Position numbers and translations under genes: made by a program. The notes beneath the pieces were generated by a model, which was not told the origin of the DNA, ran no database searches, and saw nothing but the letters and a program-made list of their open reading frames with translations. 64,000 nt of DNA from a virus: positions 37,798 to 101,797 of IMG/VR virus record IMGVR_UViG_3300043788_000131. One strand, given 5' to 3'. This document shows positions 1 to 8,355 of this stretch, one piece after another; position 1 is the first letter of the stretch, and each line of letters begins with the position of its first letter.

Positions 1-188
1 AGGTTCGCCAGCACAAGGTTCGTGTTGGCGAGCGTCGGCGAGGCGACCTGGAGCGCCGTCGTCAGCACGGGCGTCGCGTCCATCGTGAACGCTTGGCCGA
101 TGTCGGTAACGTCGCCGTCCTGGCTCGCGCGGGCGAGTTCTTGCAATGCGGCCCGCGGGTTGTTTGGATTTATGGTGACGCGACGCAT
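1..188 (-). CDS. Partial unknown (structural-type) protein, N-terminal 62 residues
   Basis: The frame opens at an ATG at 188 and leaves the left edge without a stop. The visible part begins MRRVTINPNN and continues with helical Ala/Thr-rich sequence (LTTALQVASPTLANTN). It has the same orientation as the virion block and sits beyond its downstream end, so it may be one more virion protein. I do not recognise the family. No clear Shine-Dalgarno is seen. It is divergent from the gene starting at 298; the 109 bp between them must hold any promoters. Confidence 0.6.
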   Translation of the reverse strand, partial: MRRVTINPNNPRAALQELARASQDGDVTDIGQAFTMDATPVLTTALQVASPTLANTNLVLAN

Positions 189-297
189 TTGGACTTATCC
201 ACGGTAAGGTTTGGTTAGGGTTTTAGGGGTTGACTGCCCCCCTCGCCGTCGACAGACTGCGGCGGTATTCCGAGCATCGGAACACGGGGGAATTCAA

Positions 298-894
298 ATG
301 AGGATGAGGCTCTTGCGAGCAGCAATGCTCGCTGCTGGGACGCTTGCGCTTGCTCTATCAACAACCACTGCCGACGCGGCCCGCTATCATCACCGCGCAT
401 CACGGCACATCACCGCGCATCACTTCGGCAAATACCTTGCCTCGCGGCATTTACACTATCAGCACCGGCATTTCCGGCGGGTCATGATAGTGACGCACAG
501 ACAGCACCGCAGGGCTGAAACGGGCGCGAGGCCGAGTTGCTTCTATGTCGCCGCCTCGATGGGCGGGCCGTGTGGCTGCTGGGCCGCCTGGAATCTTCTC
601 GGGCGCGTCGAGCATGTTTGGCGCGGCGTCAACCTGTGGCTCGCGCAGGACTGGCTTAAATTCCCGCGCACCGAGCCGGCGCCGGGAACGGCCGCGGTGT
701 GGCCGCATCGGCATGTCGCGCCGGTCGTTGCCGTCCACAATGACAAGACGGGGCGGGCGGTGACAGTCACGGTGCGCGATAGTTGGGCCACACACGAGGT
801 GCGCACCGCGGGACTGATCTTCGTCCAACCGCCAACCGTTGGCGTTCCGCTCCACCGACCGCTTATCAGGTGGATGTCGGACGCGCCACTTTGA
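298..894 (+). CDS. Exported CHAP/NlpC-like cysteine-histidine protein
   Basis: Start chosen at the ATG at 298, which follows a GGGGGAA ribosome site and opens a clear signal peptide (MRMRLLRAAMLAAGTLALAL, cut after ADA). The mature part is His/Arg-rich at first. It then has a core with GGPCGCWAAWN, PGTAAVWPHRHVAPVV and a late TVRDSW, the Cys...His order of papain-fold CHAP/NlpC domains; a peptidoglycan- or amide-cleaving role is inference. It is on the plus strand, pointing away from the virion operon, and is followed 10 bp later by a membrane protein. A fairly common type of exported protein in alphaproteobacteria and their phages. Confidence 0.75.
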   Translation: MRMRLLRAAMLAAGTLALALSTTTADAARYHHRASRHITAHHFGKYLASRHLHYQHRHFRRVMIVTHRQHRRAETGARPSCFYVAASMGGPCGCWAAWNLLGRVEHVWRGVNLWLAQDWLKFPRTEPAPGTAAVWPHRHVAPVVAVHNDKTGRAVTVTVRDSWATHEVRTAGLIFVQPPTVGVPLHRPLIRWMSDAPL

Positions 895-904
895 GGAGGC
901 CCAC

Positions 905-1426
905 ATGCCGTTGCTGGACAATCCCGCCGCACTGCAGCTTATAAGTTATGGGGTCGGCTTTGTCGGTCTCATGCTGCTGGGTTTCGCCGGCTGGAGTTAC
1001 TCCTTCCGTCGAAAGAAGAAGGTGTTCGAGCCCAAGGTCGTTAGCGACTGGAAGCGGACCGAGCACATCGACTTCTCGGCGAGGGATGATGTCATGCTGT
1101 CGGAGCAGGAGGATGTTGAGGCTCAATTCGTCCTGCTCGTGCAGGAGAGGCGCCTCGTCGCCAATATCTCGGGCACACCGACGCCCGACATCCGGTGGCG
1201 ATACGCTACCAAGGCCGAGGCGAAAGAGATCGCGCACATGGTCGCGATGCACCGGCAGATCCAAGATGTCCGCGCCGATCAGTCGACCGAGATTAACTAC
1301 GTCGTTGGCGGAAGCGGCGCACTCTCGCCGCCGCATGTAATAGCCATCGACAAGTTTGCAGGCGCCGGAGGCGGCGATAGCGGCGCCCTCGACCGTAGTG
1401 GTGCGGGTGAAGATGCCCCGCTTTAG
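905..1426 (+). CDS. Single-pass membrane protein of unknown function
   Basis: The ATG at 905 has a GAGGAGG ribosome site 6 bp upstream, better than any earlier start. Residues about 9-31 form one hydrophobic segment (ISYGVGFVGLMLLGFAGW), followed by a basic stop-transfer RRKKK and a soluble domain ending in a Gly/Ala-rich tail. Probably in the inner membrane with the C-terminus in the cytoplasm. It follows the exported protein at 298-894 in the same direction and overlaps the stop of the convergent tail gene at 1423 by 4 bp. Function unknown. Confidence 0.7.
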   Translation: MPLLDNPAALQLISYGVGFVGLMLLGFAGWSYSFRRKKKVFEPKVVSDWKRTEHIDFSARDDVMLSEQEDVEAQFVLLVQERRLVANISGTPTPDIRWRYATKAEAKEIAHMVAMHRQIQDVRADQSTEINYVVGGSGALSPPHVIAIDKFAGAGGGDSGALDRSGAGEDAPL

Positions 1427-3516
1427 CGCCGCTTTGCGGTCGGCCGAATGAAGGCAACCGGCTTTCCGAGCCGCATGTAGTTGCCTGCTTCGGCGCACGA
1501 CATTTGAAGCTGCGAGTAGCGGCCTGAAATGCGGAAGTCGGTAAGCCCGGCTTGCGCTTCTTCCACGATCTCAACCTCGGTGTCCTCGGCCACAAGGTCG
1601 GTGAGGCGGTCAAAGGTGGTGACCGTGGCCGTGATGTCGCCCGATTGCTGAAAGAAGTCGAACAGAATGCCCTCGATGTCGTGGGCGACCACTCCCTCTT
1701 GCAGCGTGTAGGGCGACAGCGTGAGCGTCCAAGTCAGCGGACTACCGTTGTCGTCGAAGGTGTCGTTGATGAAGTCATGATTGTAGAGGTACCCGTCACT
1801 CCCTGCCATGATCGGCGAGGTGTCGCCGGATGTGAAATGCGAGCCTGACGCGCGGCCAGCGACCACGCCGACGCTTGAATAAAAGTTCGCGGTGCCCGTC
1901 ACCCAGCATTGATCGTCAATCGAATAGACAACGTATCTGGTCGGGTTCGAATCTCCGTTCGTGGGATAAAACCACCAAATCTCGTGGTACTTCGGCACGT
2001 AGATGGCATTGCACTGAAAGGCGAGTGTGTCCGGCACCGCATCAAACACGTACTTGCGGATGTCTTCCACGTTCATCATCGGCTGGACGGAGCCGTTGTA
2101 GGTATAGAAATTGTCCGGGCCCATCCAATAGGCGAGGCCATCGACGGTGACCGCCGCGTCGGGACCAATCAGGCCGCAGTCGCGGCCCGCGAGCGATGAG
2201 TTGTAAAGAAACTGCGAGCCGGTGTACTGGAACAGATAGGCCGCGTTATCCGACCACACCATCGAAATGAAGGGCTGCAGCGCGCGGCCAGCGACCAACT
2301 TTGAACCGACCTGGAGCGTGCGGGCGAAGGCGGTGTTGGTGGTTGCCGGCGTCCAGGTCGTGGGGTCGCCCTGCGAGCAGACGTTGACCACCATGGCGTC
2401 GGAGAGCGCGAAGATAAAGCGCTCCGGGGTGACGAAGACAAAGCGGATGTTCGTCGGGGCGCCCGTAACCGGATTGCCGCCAAAGGTCGCGACCGCGCGC
2501 GGCCACGGTTGGGCCTGCGTTGGGTCAAAGAACCAGAGCGAGCCGCCATTATAGCTCGCGACGAGGATTTGGCCGAAGTTGTCGAGCGACCACACTCGCG
2601 GCTCGAAGAAGATCGTGCTCGAAGCGCGTGGGGTGCCCCAGGTGCCCTGGCCGTAGGGCCCGGTGCCCCAGCCCTGGCCGTAGGCGCCGAGCTCGGTGCC
2701 GACCGAAATCTCGTATTGGAAGGTGACCGAGTTGCCGCCACCGGCGCCGGTCGCGTTCGCGGTTGTCGTGGCACTGATGGTGTAATGGTTGACGTCGACC
2801 AAGGTGACAACGATGAAAGTCCCGTTCATCGTCACGTTGTTGAAGGTGGACGCCCCCGCGAAGATCGCGGTGTCGCCCACGCCTCTGCCATGGTTGACGT
2901 GGGTGACCGTGACAACGGCGGAACCGTTTGAGGTCACGAACGGGCCGATGGTCGCGACCGGCGTCGAGAAGCCCGAGCCGGTGCCGCCGATATTCGCGGC
3001 CGCGGCAGAGAGCACGTCGGCGACCGTGTAGAGATCGCCCGCCGCAGTGATGGTGACGGTCGTCACTGCGCCGCCGCCGCCGACTACGATGGTGGCCTTG
3101 GCGCCGGAGCCGGTGCCGCCGGTCAGCGGCACGTTGGTATAGGTGCCTGGGGTGTAGAGCGTGCCGCCGGTGATCGCGCCGTGGGTGAGAACGCCGCCGC
3201 GCGTCAGTGACCCGGTCGAGGAAAACGGCGTGATGTCGTTGAGCGTGAAGCTCGAATCGAAGGCGTAGAGTTTGCGGTAGGTCCCGCAGGCCGTGTAGCC
3301 GTTCTGTAGGAAGTCTTGCCAGCACAGTGTCGCGCGCGGGGTGCCCGACATGGCGGTCGAGGTGACGCGCCGGTTGCCGCCGATCTTCTGCGGGCGAGCG
3401 TGGTGAAATCTGATCTTGTCGATCGGCAGGACCCAGCGGCCCTCGGCCGTGCGCAGCGACTCGGTGACCACGGCCCCCGGCGGTGGATTGATGGGGACCG
3501 GGACGAGATTGGACAT
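1423..3516 (-). CDS. Large tail protein, probable tail tube/nozzle (tubular-protein-B-like)
   Basis: About 697 residues starting MSNLVPVPIN at 3516, one base after the stop of the upstream gene. The N-terminal domain contains KIRFHHARPQKIGG and TLCWQDFLQNG; later parts are beta-rich with repeated aromatic Gly turns (LAYWMGPDNFYTYNG), as in beta-propeller nozzle proteins of short-tailed phages. Residues about 130-290 hold Gly/Thr-rich inserts. Position at the end of the structural operon, after the adaptor-like protein (4516-5421), matches the adaptor-then-nozzle order of podoviruses. The identification rests on order and architecture, not on a signature motif. Confidence 0.7.
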   Translation of the reverse strand: MSNLVPVPINPPPGAVVTESLRTAEGRWVLPIDKIRFHHARPQKIGGNRRVTSTAMSGTPRATLCWQDFLQNGYTACGTYRKLYAFDSSFTLNDITPFSSTGSLTRGGVLTHGAITGGTLYTPGTYTNVPLTGGTGSGAKATIVVGGGGAVTTVTITAAGDLYTVADVLSAAAANIGGTGSGFSTPVATIGPFVTSNGSAVVTVTHVNHGRGVGDTAIFAGASTFNNVTMNGTFIVVTLVDVNHYTISATTTANATGAGGGNSVTFQYEISVGTELGAYGQGWGTGPYGQGTWGTPRASSTIFFEPRVWSLDNFGQILVASYNGGSLWFFDPTQAQPWPRAVATFGGNPVTGAPTNIRFVFVTPERFIFALSDAMVVNVCSQGDPTTWTPATTNTAFARTLQVGSKLVAGRALQPFISMVWSDNAAYLFQYTGSQFLYNSSLAGRDCGLIGPDAAVTVDGLAYWMGPDNFYTYNGSVQPMMNVEDIRKYVFDAVPDTLAFQCNAIYVPKYHEIWWFYPTNGDSNPTRYVVYSIDDQCWVTGTANFYSSVGVVAGRASGSHFTSGDTSPIMAGSDGYLYNHDFINDTFDDNGSPLTWTLTLSPYTLQEGVVAHDIEGILFDFFQQSGDITATVTTFDRLTDLVAEDTEVEIVEEAQAGLTDFRISGRYSQLQMSCAEAGNYMRLGKPVAFIRPTAKRR

Positions 3517-3517
3517 T

Positions 3518-4507
3518 TTACCGCCGCCGCCGGGCCTGGATCTGCCCATAAGCCCCGGTGATGGTGTCGTCACACTGAGCTACGAGGAAATAGGTGGTCG
3601 GAGAAGTGACGCTGACCCGGAGACAAATTCCGTTTATAGACGGATCAAGTCCGCTGGCGTAGTGCTGGACTCCAACGATGATTGTACCCCGCGCCATCGG
3701 CAGCACCGTTGGAATGGTGGCGCTGACAGTGCTCAATGCGGCATAACAGCTAGCGGCGCTGTCGTTGAACGCGCTTTTGAAATAACAATCCGCCCAAACG
3801 TCCCAATCCCCGGCCGGAATTGACAGCGAAGTGACGTTTGCAGGCGTGGCGAACGTCAGCGGCACAGCCGAAGCGGTCTGTACCACCGCATTCAGATATT
3901 GCCCGGCAGAGCCAGCGGCTGCGCTGCTTCCATCAGTGACGCCGGTTGCCCTCCAGGTATCGACGCCCAGAGTGGAGAAGCGCCAATCGCCAGCGGCGGC
4001 TCTATACAGGCCTGACGTGGGCTCATTGATGTTTGAGTATGCTGGTGCCGCCCCCGAACCGTCCGGCATCTGCACTTGCTGCGAATTGAACGGCAGGACG
4101 ATGATGTCGTTGCTGCCGTCGCAGATGACGAGTTGCCAGCCGGAGTTTTGCGGGATCGCGGTGGAAAGAGAGCCGGACGGCGTCTTGATCTTGAGGAGGG
4201 GGGCGCCCGAGGTCTGGTTATTGACCCACCAGAATTTCGTCAGGTTGGGCACCTGGAGGGTCTGATCGGAGCCGAGTGCGCCGGTAAACACCAGCGCCGC
4301 GTAGCGGGCCTGGGAGGCGCCTGCCGGCGGCGGTGTGCCAGAGAGATCGAGCGTGCCGCCTGAAATCGCGGAAATCAGGAAGTTGGCGAGAGCGTCTTCG
4401 AAAATCTGAAAGACGTTTGCATTAGCGATGCTTCCCCAGGTGTTGTTATCGTTCCCGGTCCCCATGATGGTGAAACCGAGGGTATTTGAGAAGGTGTCAG
4501 CGGTCAT
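3518..4507 (-). CDS. Phage structural protein, fibre or appendage type
   Basis: 329 residues. The N-terminus (GFTIMGTGNDNNTWGSIANA) is the NxxxWG type of segment seen at the start of many phage fibre-like proteins. Residues 60-150 form a beta-rich domain (FTGALGSDQTLQVPNLTKFW) and the C-terminal 130 residues look like a jelly-roll receptor domain (NVTSLSIPAGDWDVWADCYF). No enzymatic motif. It lies between the adaptor-like gene and the large tail protein. A minor tail protein or short fibre is likely. Confidence 0.7.
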   Translation of the reverse strand: MTADTFSNTLGFTIMGTGNDNNTWGSIANANVFQIFEDALANFLISAISGGTLDLSGTPPPAGASQARYAALVFTGALGSDQTLQVPNLTKFWWVNNQTSGAPLLKIKTPSGSLSTAIPQNSGWQLVICDGSNDIIVLPFNSQQVQMPDGSGAAPAYSNINEPTSGLYRAAAGDWRFSTLGVDTWRATGVTDGSSAAAGSAGQYLNAVVQTASAVPLTFATPANVTSLSIPAGDWDVWADCYFKSAFNDSAASCYAALSTVSATIPTVLPMARGTIIVGVQHYASGLDPSINGICLRVSVTSPTTYFLVAQCDDTITGAYGQIQARRRR

Positions 4508-4515
4508 GGGCTAAC

Positions 4516-5421
4516 TCACGGGATGTAGGGGTCGAGCTCCATGCCGCGCTCGTGCATGTCGTTCTCCATCGAGATTGCTTCGATGGCTTGGACAAGCCGC
4601 GTCACGTATTTCTGGTATTCGGTATCGTCCTTCATGAACTCGGCCGCTGCCGCAAGGCAGGCGACCCGCATGAGCTTCGGATACCGATTGGTCAGGAAGT
4701 TCGTTTCGTTGGTGGTTTTCACCAGCAGCGGGAGGCTCTGGTAATAGTGGAGCCTGCAGAGCGTCGTCTGAAATGCCGGCTGGTCGAACTGAATGCGCTC
4801 GTCCCAGATGGCCCAGAAGAGCGGTGTACCAGGAACGATGGCGTCGCAAATATAGGTGACGGAAGCCCCGCCTCCCGCACCAGACCCGCTTGGTGTCGTG
4901 CCCAGGATCGAAATGTCGATCGTGAAATTGTTGGCGTCGGTGATCCCGTTTATCGGGAATGTGCCGGTGATTGTTGCCCCGTTGAAGGCCGCGGCACCAG
5001 TTGTGTAAAACACCGACGCCTGGGTGAAACCGTGGCCGGGGAGGTTGACCGACACTGTGTTCGAGGAGGCCGTGGTGGTGAACGGGTTTGTCCCCAGCGT
5101 CCCCGAAGTTTCTGTGTAATTCCGGTTGTTTTTGACGTAGGCGGCGTCTCTATGCTTTACCCGCGTATTGAAGGTCGCCATCTGCAGGTCGCCGATCGGA
5201 TCGAGAAACCCGGTCGGCAGCGGCAGATAGGCTTGGTTGACCGCGAGCGTGAAGTCGTAGCTCGTCTTCATTTCACGCGTGCGCAGGCGGCCTTCGCCGT
5301 ACAAAAGCGCCTGGGCCTCGTCGATCACCGTGGCGGTGTCAAGTTTTGTGTAATTGATCCAGGTAGCGATCGCGCCCGGCGTGCCCTTGGGCGCCGAAAG
5401 GCTGGTATAGGACATCGCCAT
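4516..5421 (-). CDS. Head-tail adaptor (tail tubular protein A / gp11-like)
   Basis: 301 residues. The N-terminal half is helical (DTATVIDEAQALLYGEGRLR, then LPLPTGFLDPIG). A beta insert of Gly/Thr repeats occupies about residues 90-190. The C-terminal half has DERIQFDQPA, LHYYQSLPLL, NRYPKLMRVACLAAAAEF and a final helical segment. This pattern is typical of the adaptor ring that bolts a podoviral tail to the portal. Position downstream of capsid and upstream of the large tail protein supports that. Two ATGs (5421 and 5415) are possible; GGGGCAG precedes the first. Confidence 0.75.
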   Translation of the reverse strand: MAMSYTSLSAPKGTPGAIATWINYTKLDTATVIDEAQALLYGEGRLRTREMKTSYDFTLAVNQAYLPLPTGFLDPIGDLQMATFNTRVKHRDAAYVKNNRNYTETSGTLGTNPFTTTASSNTVSVNLPGHGFTQASVFYTTGAAAFNGATITGTFPINGITDANNFTIDISILGTTPSGSGAGGGASVTYICDAIVPGTPLFWAIWDERIQFDQPAFQTTLCRLHYYQSLPLLVKTTNETNFLTNRYPKLMRVACLAAAAEFMKDDTEYQKYVTRLVQAIEAISMENDMHERGMELDPYIP

Positions 5422-5431
5422 GAGACTGCCC

Positions 5432-6169
5432 CTACTTCGTCAGCCACTTGCCCTGGACGGTGCAGAAGAACAGCGTGATGGTGCCGTTGGTGACCGTGGT
5501 CACACCGCTGCCATTCACTGTGTCGCCGCCGCCGACACCACCAAGCGCCGCGGTTGCGGCAAAGACTTGCATCGTGTGAGCGCCGTTGTTGATGACGCTG
5601 ATCTGCATTCCGGGCTGTGCAGGCGGCAAGGTGCCTCCATCGTTGTTGTTGGTGACCGTGTCGAACTCGGCCATCGACGAGGTGATCGGCGTGCCGCCGG
5701 CCGCGGTCTGCGTCGTGCCGGCAGTGAGGTTCGTCTGATAGGCGACTGTGGGATAGGCGCCGTTATTGCCGACGCCGACGTCCTGAGCGGTCCAGGTAGT
5801 GAGACCGGCCTTGATCGCGGCGGCATAGAAATTGACGCAACCGCCGGGCATAACCGGGATGCCGGTCGAGCCGGAGATACCGTTGAGGGTGTCACCACTT
5901 TGAGCGGCGTACACCTGCATGGTGTTGGCACCGGCGTTGATGACCGTGACCGCGAGGCCAGGGGCGCCGAACGGCAGCGTCCCCGCGTCGCCCGCGTTGG
6001 CGACCGTGGTAAAGCGGCAGACATTGCGGTCGATCGGCGTACCGCCAGCGATGCTGTGCGTCGTGGACGCCGTCATGCTGTCGCGGCCGCCGAACACTGG
6101 ATTGTTGCCGGCATATCCGATCCCGGCCTCGAACTGCTGCGGGCCGGACTCAGTTACAAAATCTACCAT
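5432..6169 (-). CDS. Structural protein with two tandem copies of a beta domain
   Basis: 245 residues built from two copies of a domain of roughly 100 residues. Copy 1 has AGGTPIDRNVCRF, GTLPFGAPGLAVTVINAGAN and TMQVYAAQSGDTLNG; copy 2 has AGGTPITSSMAEF, GTLPPAQPGMQISVINNGAH and TMQVFAA...GDTVNG. The ATG at 6169 has GAGG 7 bp upstream. It lies between the capsid-proximal small genes and the adaptor, so a head decoration or minor virion protein is likely. No catalytic motif. Confidence 0.7.
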   Translation of the reverse strand: MVDFVTESGPQQFEAGIGYAGNNPVFGGRDSMTASTTHSIAGGTPIDRNVCRFTTVANAGDAGTLPFGAPGLAVTVINAGANTMQVYAAQSGDTLNGISGSTGIPVMPGGCVNFYAAAIKAGLTTWTAQDVGVGNNGAYPTVAYQTNLTAGTTQTAAGGTPITSSMAEFDTVTNNNDGGTLPPAQPGMQISVINNGAHTMQVFAATAALGGVGGGDTVNGSGVTTVTNGTITLFFCTVQGKWLTK

Positions 6170-6239
6170 GGGAGAACCTCAACAGATGGCGAGGGGCGAC
6201 GCGCACTCGCGCGTCACCAAAAAGCGTTGCGGAATAGGA

Positions 6240-6860
6240 TCAGACGCTGGCGCGGCTCTCGGCCGGCGGCAGCATCTTGAGGAACTGAGGCGCCAGAGCG
6301 CTCTCATCGACCACGTTCTCGTCGAGCACGAGGTCAACCACGATCTGCGGGATCGACTGTGCAGACACGTTCTTGTGGAATTTGTCGCGCACCGCGTTCC
6401 TGATCTGGTGCGGCTGGTAGCGTTGCTCGCCCTTGAGCCACGCTGCGAGGTCGACACCGCCGCCCGGCGTTGCCCCCAGGCTGTCGGAGAATTCGTCGGC
6501 CCCCTCTTCGTCTTCGAGTCCGAAATCCTCGGCGGAAGTTTTCGCGCGCTGTTCCTCCTGCGCCTTGACCCTTGCGGTCTTGGCGGCGAGGTAGCGGCGC
6601 ATTCCCGGCGAGTAGAGCGGGTGATACTTGACGGTGATCGGATTGCCATTCTTGTCGAGGCCGGCGCCTTCGAACGGCTCCGTCTTGCCGTCATCCTCGA
6701 TCAGATTGTCTTGGGCGTCGAAGGGCAGGAGAATGACGTGTCCCCCCATCTTGCCGCCCTGCCAATTCACCACGCGATAGTGAGGATCGTCAGGGGTACG
6801 CTCACCGTGGCATTCGGAGAACGTCTTGCCGCGGTCAAGCCGCAGCTTCGGCTCAGTCAT
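6240..6860 (-). CDS. Unknown phage protein, acidic, near capsid genes
   Basis: 206 residues from the ATG at 6860, preceded by AAGGAG (CAAGGAGCAAACG). The first 90 residues look like a compact domain (GGHVILLPFDAQDN, NPITVKYHPLYSPGMRRYLA), followed by a basic-acidic helix and an acidic linker (EDFGLEDEEGADEF). The C-terminal 70 residues are helical. A 10-bp terminator hairpin lies between it and the next gene upstream. Function unknown; a small virion or assembly protein is possible. Confidence 0.65.
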   Translation of the reverse strand: MTEPKLRLDRGKTFSECHGERTPDDPHYRVVNWQGGKMGGHVILLPFDAQDNLIEDDGKTEPFEGAGLDKNGNPITVKYHPLYSPGMRRYLAAKTARVKAQEEQRAKTSAEDFGLEDEEGADEFSDSLGATPGGGVDLAAWLKGEQRYQPHQIRNAVRDKFHKNVSAQSIPQIVVDLVLDENVVDESALAPQFLKMLPPAESRASV

Positions 6861-6881
6861 CGTTTGCTCCTTGCTGGAATG

Positions 6882-6909
6882 AAAAAGGCCCCGGACGAAC
6901 CGGGGCCTT
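6882..6909 (-). terminator. Intrinsic terminator
   Basis: On the minus strand a perfect 10-bp stem AAGGCCCCGG / CCGGGGCCTT with a 5-nt loop (TTCGT) is followed by five T. It would end leftward transcripts reading out of the gene at 6934-7227, before the gene at 6240-6860. Confidence 0.85.
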
Positions 6910-6933
6910 CGTGACAAGCGGCTGCGAGACCGC

Positions 6934-7227
6934 CTAGTCGCCGGACTTGACGCTGCCAGCGGCGCCGACTGTCTCCTGCACGGCGCTGACTCCCGTCAGC
7001 GAGTGCTTGAGGTTGGTGTCGCTACCGCGCCAACTCATGTCCTCGATCGACGAGTCGATGGGCATCACGAGCTTCACGTTGTCCATCGGCAGCGCCGTAT
7101 TCAGCGTCTGCCCACGGCCGACCGAGCGCGTGTGAATGCCGTTCGACTTGCCAGAACCACCCGTGAGAGCGCCGCTGATGAAGCGCTCCGGGTTGTCCTT
7201 GCCGTAGGGGCGATTGGTCTGTGCCAT
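6934..7227 (-). CDS. Small phage protein of unknown function
   Basis: 97 residues starting MAQTNRPYGKDN at 7227, preceded by AGGAGG. Contains SGALTGGSGKSNGIHTRSVG and KHSLTGVSAVQETVG. No membrane segment or catalytic motif. It lies between the capsid gene group and a terminator, in the leftward structural operon, so it is probably a minor head-associated protein. Confidence 0.65.
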   Translation of the reverse strand: MAQTNRPYGKDNPERFISGALTGGSGKSNGIHTRSVGRGQTLNTALPMDNVKLVMPIDSSIEDMSWRGSDTNLKHSLTGVSAVQETVGAAGSVKSGD

Positions 7228-7255
7228 TCGCGTCCTCCTGTGTGGTTTGGGGGAA

Positions 7256-7486
7256 TTACTGCTCGAACGATTGGTCGGGACCCCGATAGGTCGGGCCGGC
7301 CACGCCCGAAACAGGCGGGGGCGCGCCTTGCGCGTCTGGTGATGCTCTGGAAAGCACGGTGTACCCGTCCTTGCCTGCGTCGCCGGTGTGAGTGGCGTCG
7401 TCGTGGACGGGCAGCGGGCGAGGATCGTGCATTCTGATCGGATCGTTCCGCTTCGTGTTTCCAAAAAACAAACCGAGGCCGCGCAT
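7256..7486 (-). CDS. Small phage protein of unknown function
   Basis: 76 residues from the ATG at 7486 with AGGAGC 6 bp upstream (start MRGLGLFFGNTKRN). Rich in Asp, His and Pro, with an extended rather than helical composition (DDATHTGDAGKDGYTVLS). A larger frame opens further upstream but overlaps the gene at 7555-8325 and is a shadow there. Unknown function, expressed with the structural genes. Confidence 0.55.
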   Translation of the reverse strand: MRGLGLFFGNTKRNDPIRMHDPRPLPVHDDATHTGDAGKDGYTVLSRASPDAQGAPPPVSGVAGPTYRGPDQSFEQ

Positions 7487-7554
7487 GGCGTTGCTCCTGG
7501 TGAAGGGATGAGAAAGGGAGCGGCGCCCCCTTCCTCGCTGTTGCGGTGGTTGGC

Positions 7555-8325
7555 TTACCAGACGTTGGAACCAAGCCACTGGATCTTGACGCGCGGGATA
7601 CCGCCGCCGTTTCCAGAGCCGGCGCCATTGGCCTGCAGGGTGATGACCACGTTGAGCCACACAACACCACCGGCGGTGTACGCAGTCGAGAAAGTCTGCG
7701 CGACCTCGAAGTATTGGAAGCTCGTGGAGTCGATCGCCGTCACGGCCTGTTTGTTGGCGTTGACGCTGGTCGAGCCAGTGACGCCCTGGACGCTGACGAG
7801 CATGCCGACAGTCAGATCCTTGAGCGGGGTCATGCCACCAGGGCTGCCCTGCACGTAGATGCGGCTGTGGGAAGAGTCGACGCCCTGGACGACGTTGGTG
7901 ATCGTCCATCCCGATGCCGGAATGCGGCCCTTGGGGACCACGGTCCCGTAGGAGCCGCCGGCAATACCCGACGACGTCAGCGGGCCGCCGTCAAGAACGA
8001 CGTGGCCGGTGTAGTCGGCGAGGGTGCGGGGCGGGTTGCCGGTGATGAGCTCGGCGGAGGCGCGATACGGGCCGGTGTTGTAGCCCGTAGCGGTAGCCGT
8101 GCCGAGGCGGTAGCGGCCGTAGGTCGTGTCGCCGGACGAGATACCGACCTGAAGCTCGGCAACCGAGGTGGTGCCGACCATCGAAGTGGTAATATCGACC
8201 ATGAGATCACGAACAAATCCCACTTTGCCGCGCGGCCCTACGATGTAGCGAACAACGCTCGTGGCTGCCCACGTCGTTGCTTCCGCGTACTCGTAGAGCT
8301 CGACGTCAGAGGTTTCGTAGCTCAT
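7555..8325 (-). CDS. Structural protein downstream of the capsid gene
   Basis: 256 residues, start at 8325 with AAGGAA 9 bp upstream. Beta-rich, with YIVGPRGKVGFVRDLMVDI near the N-terminus and a Gly-rich C-terminal segment (GAGSGNGGGIPRVKIQWLG). It follows the major capsid gene by 30 bp. That position commonly holds a head decoration or neck protein, but I see no diagnostic motif. Confidence 0.65.
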   Translation of the reverse strand: MSYETSDVELYEYAEATTWAATSVVRYIVGPRGKVGFVRDLMVDITTSMVGTTSVAELQVGISSGDTTYGRYRLGTATATGYNTGPYRASAELITGNPPRTLADYTGHVVLDGGPLTSSGIAGGSYGTVVPKGRIPASGWTITNVVQGVDSSHSRIYVQGSPGGMTPLKDLTVGMLVSVQGVTGSTSVNANKQAVTAIDSTSFQYFEVAQTFSTAYTAGGVVWLNVVITLQANGAGSGNGGGIPRVKIQWLGSNVW

Positions 8326-8355
8326 GTTTGTTTGTTCCTTTCCTCTCTGACGCCC

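Noticed and set aside
22-207. Plus-strand frame of 61 codons at the left edge
   Set aside because: The minus strand holds a better, partial gene starting at 188 with plausible protein sequence; the plus frame lacks a ribosome site.
1935-1955. GGTTCGAATC-like motif resembling a tRNA T-loop
   Set aside because: It lies inside a coding gene and no cloverleaf can be formed around it.
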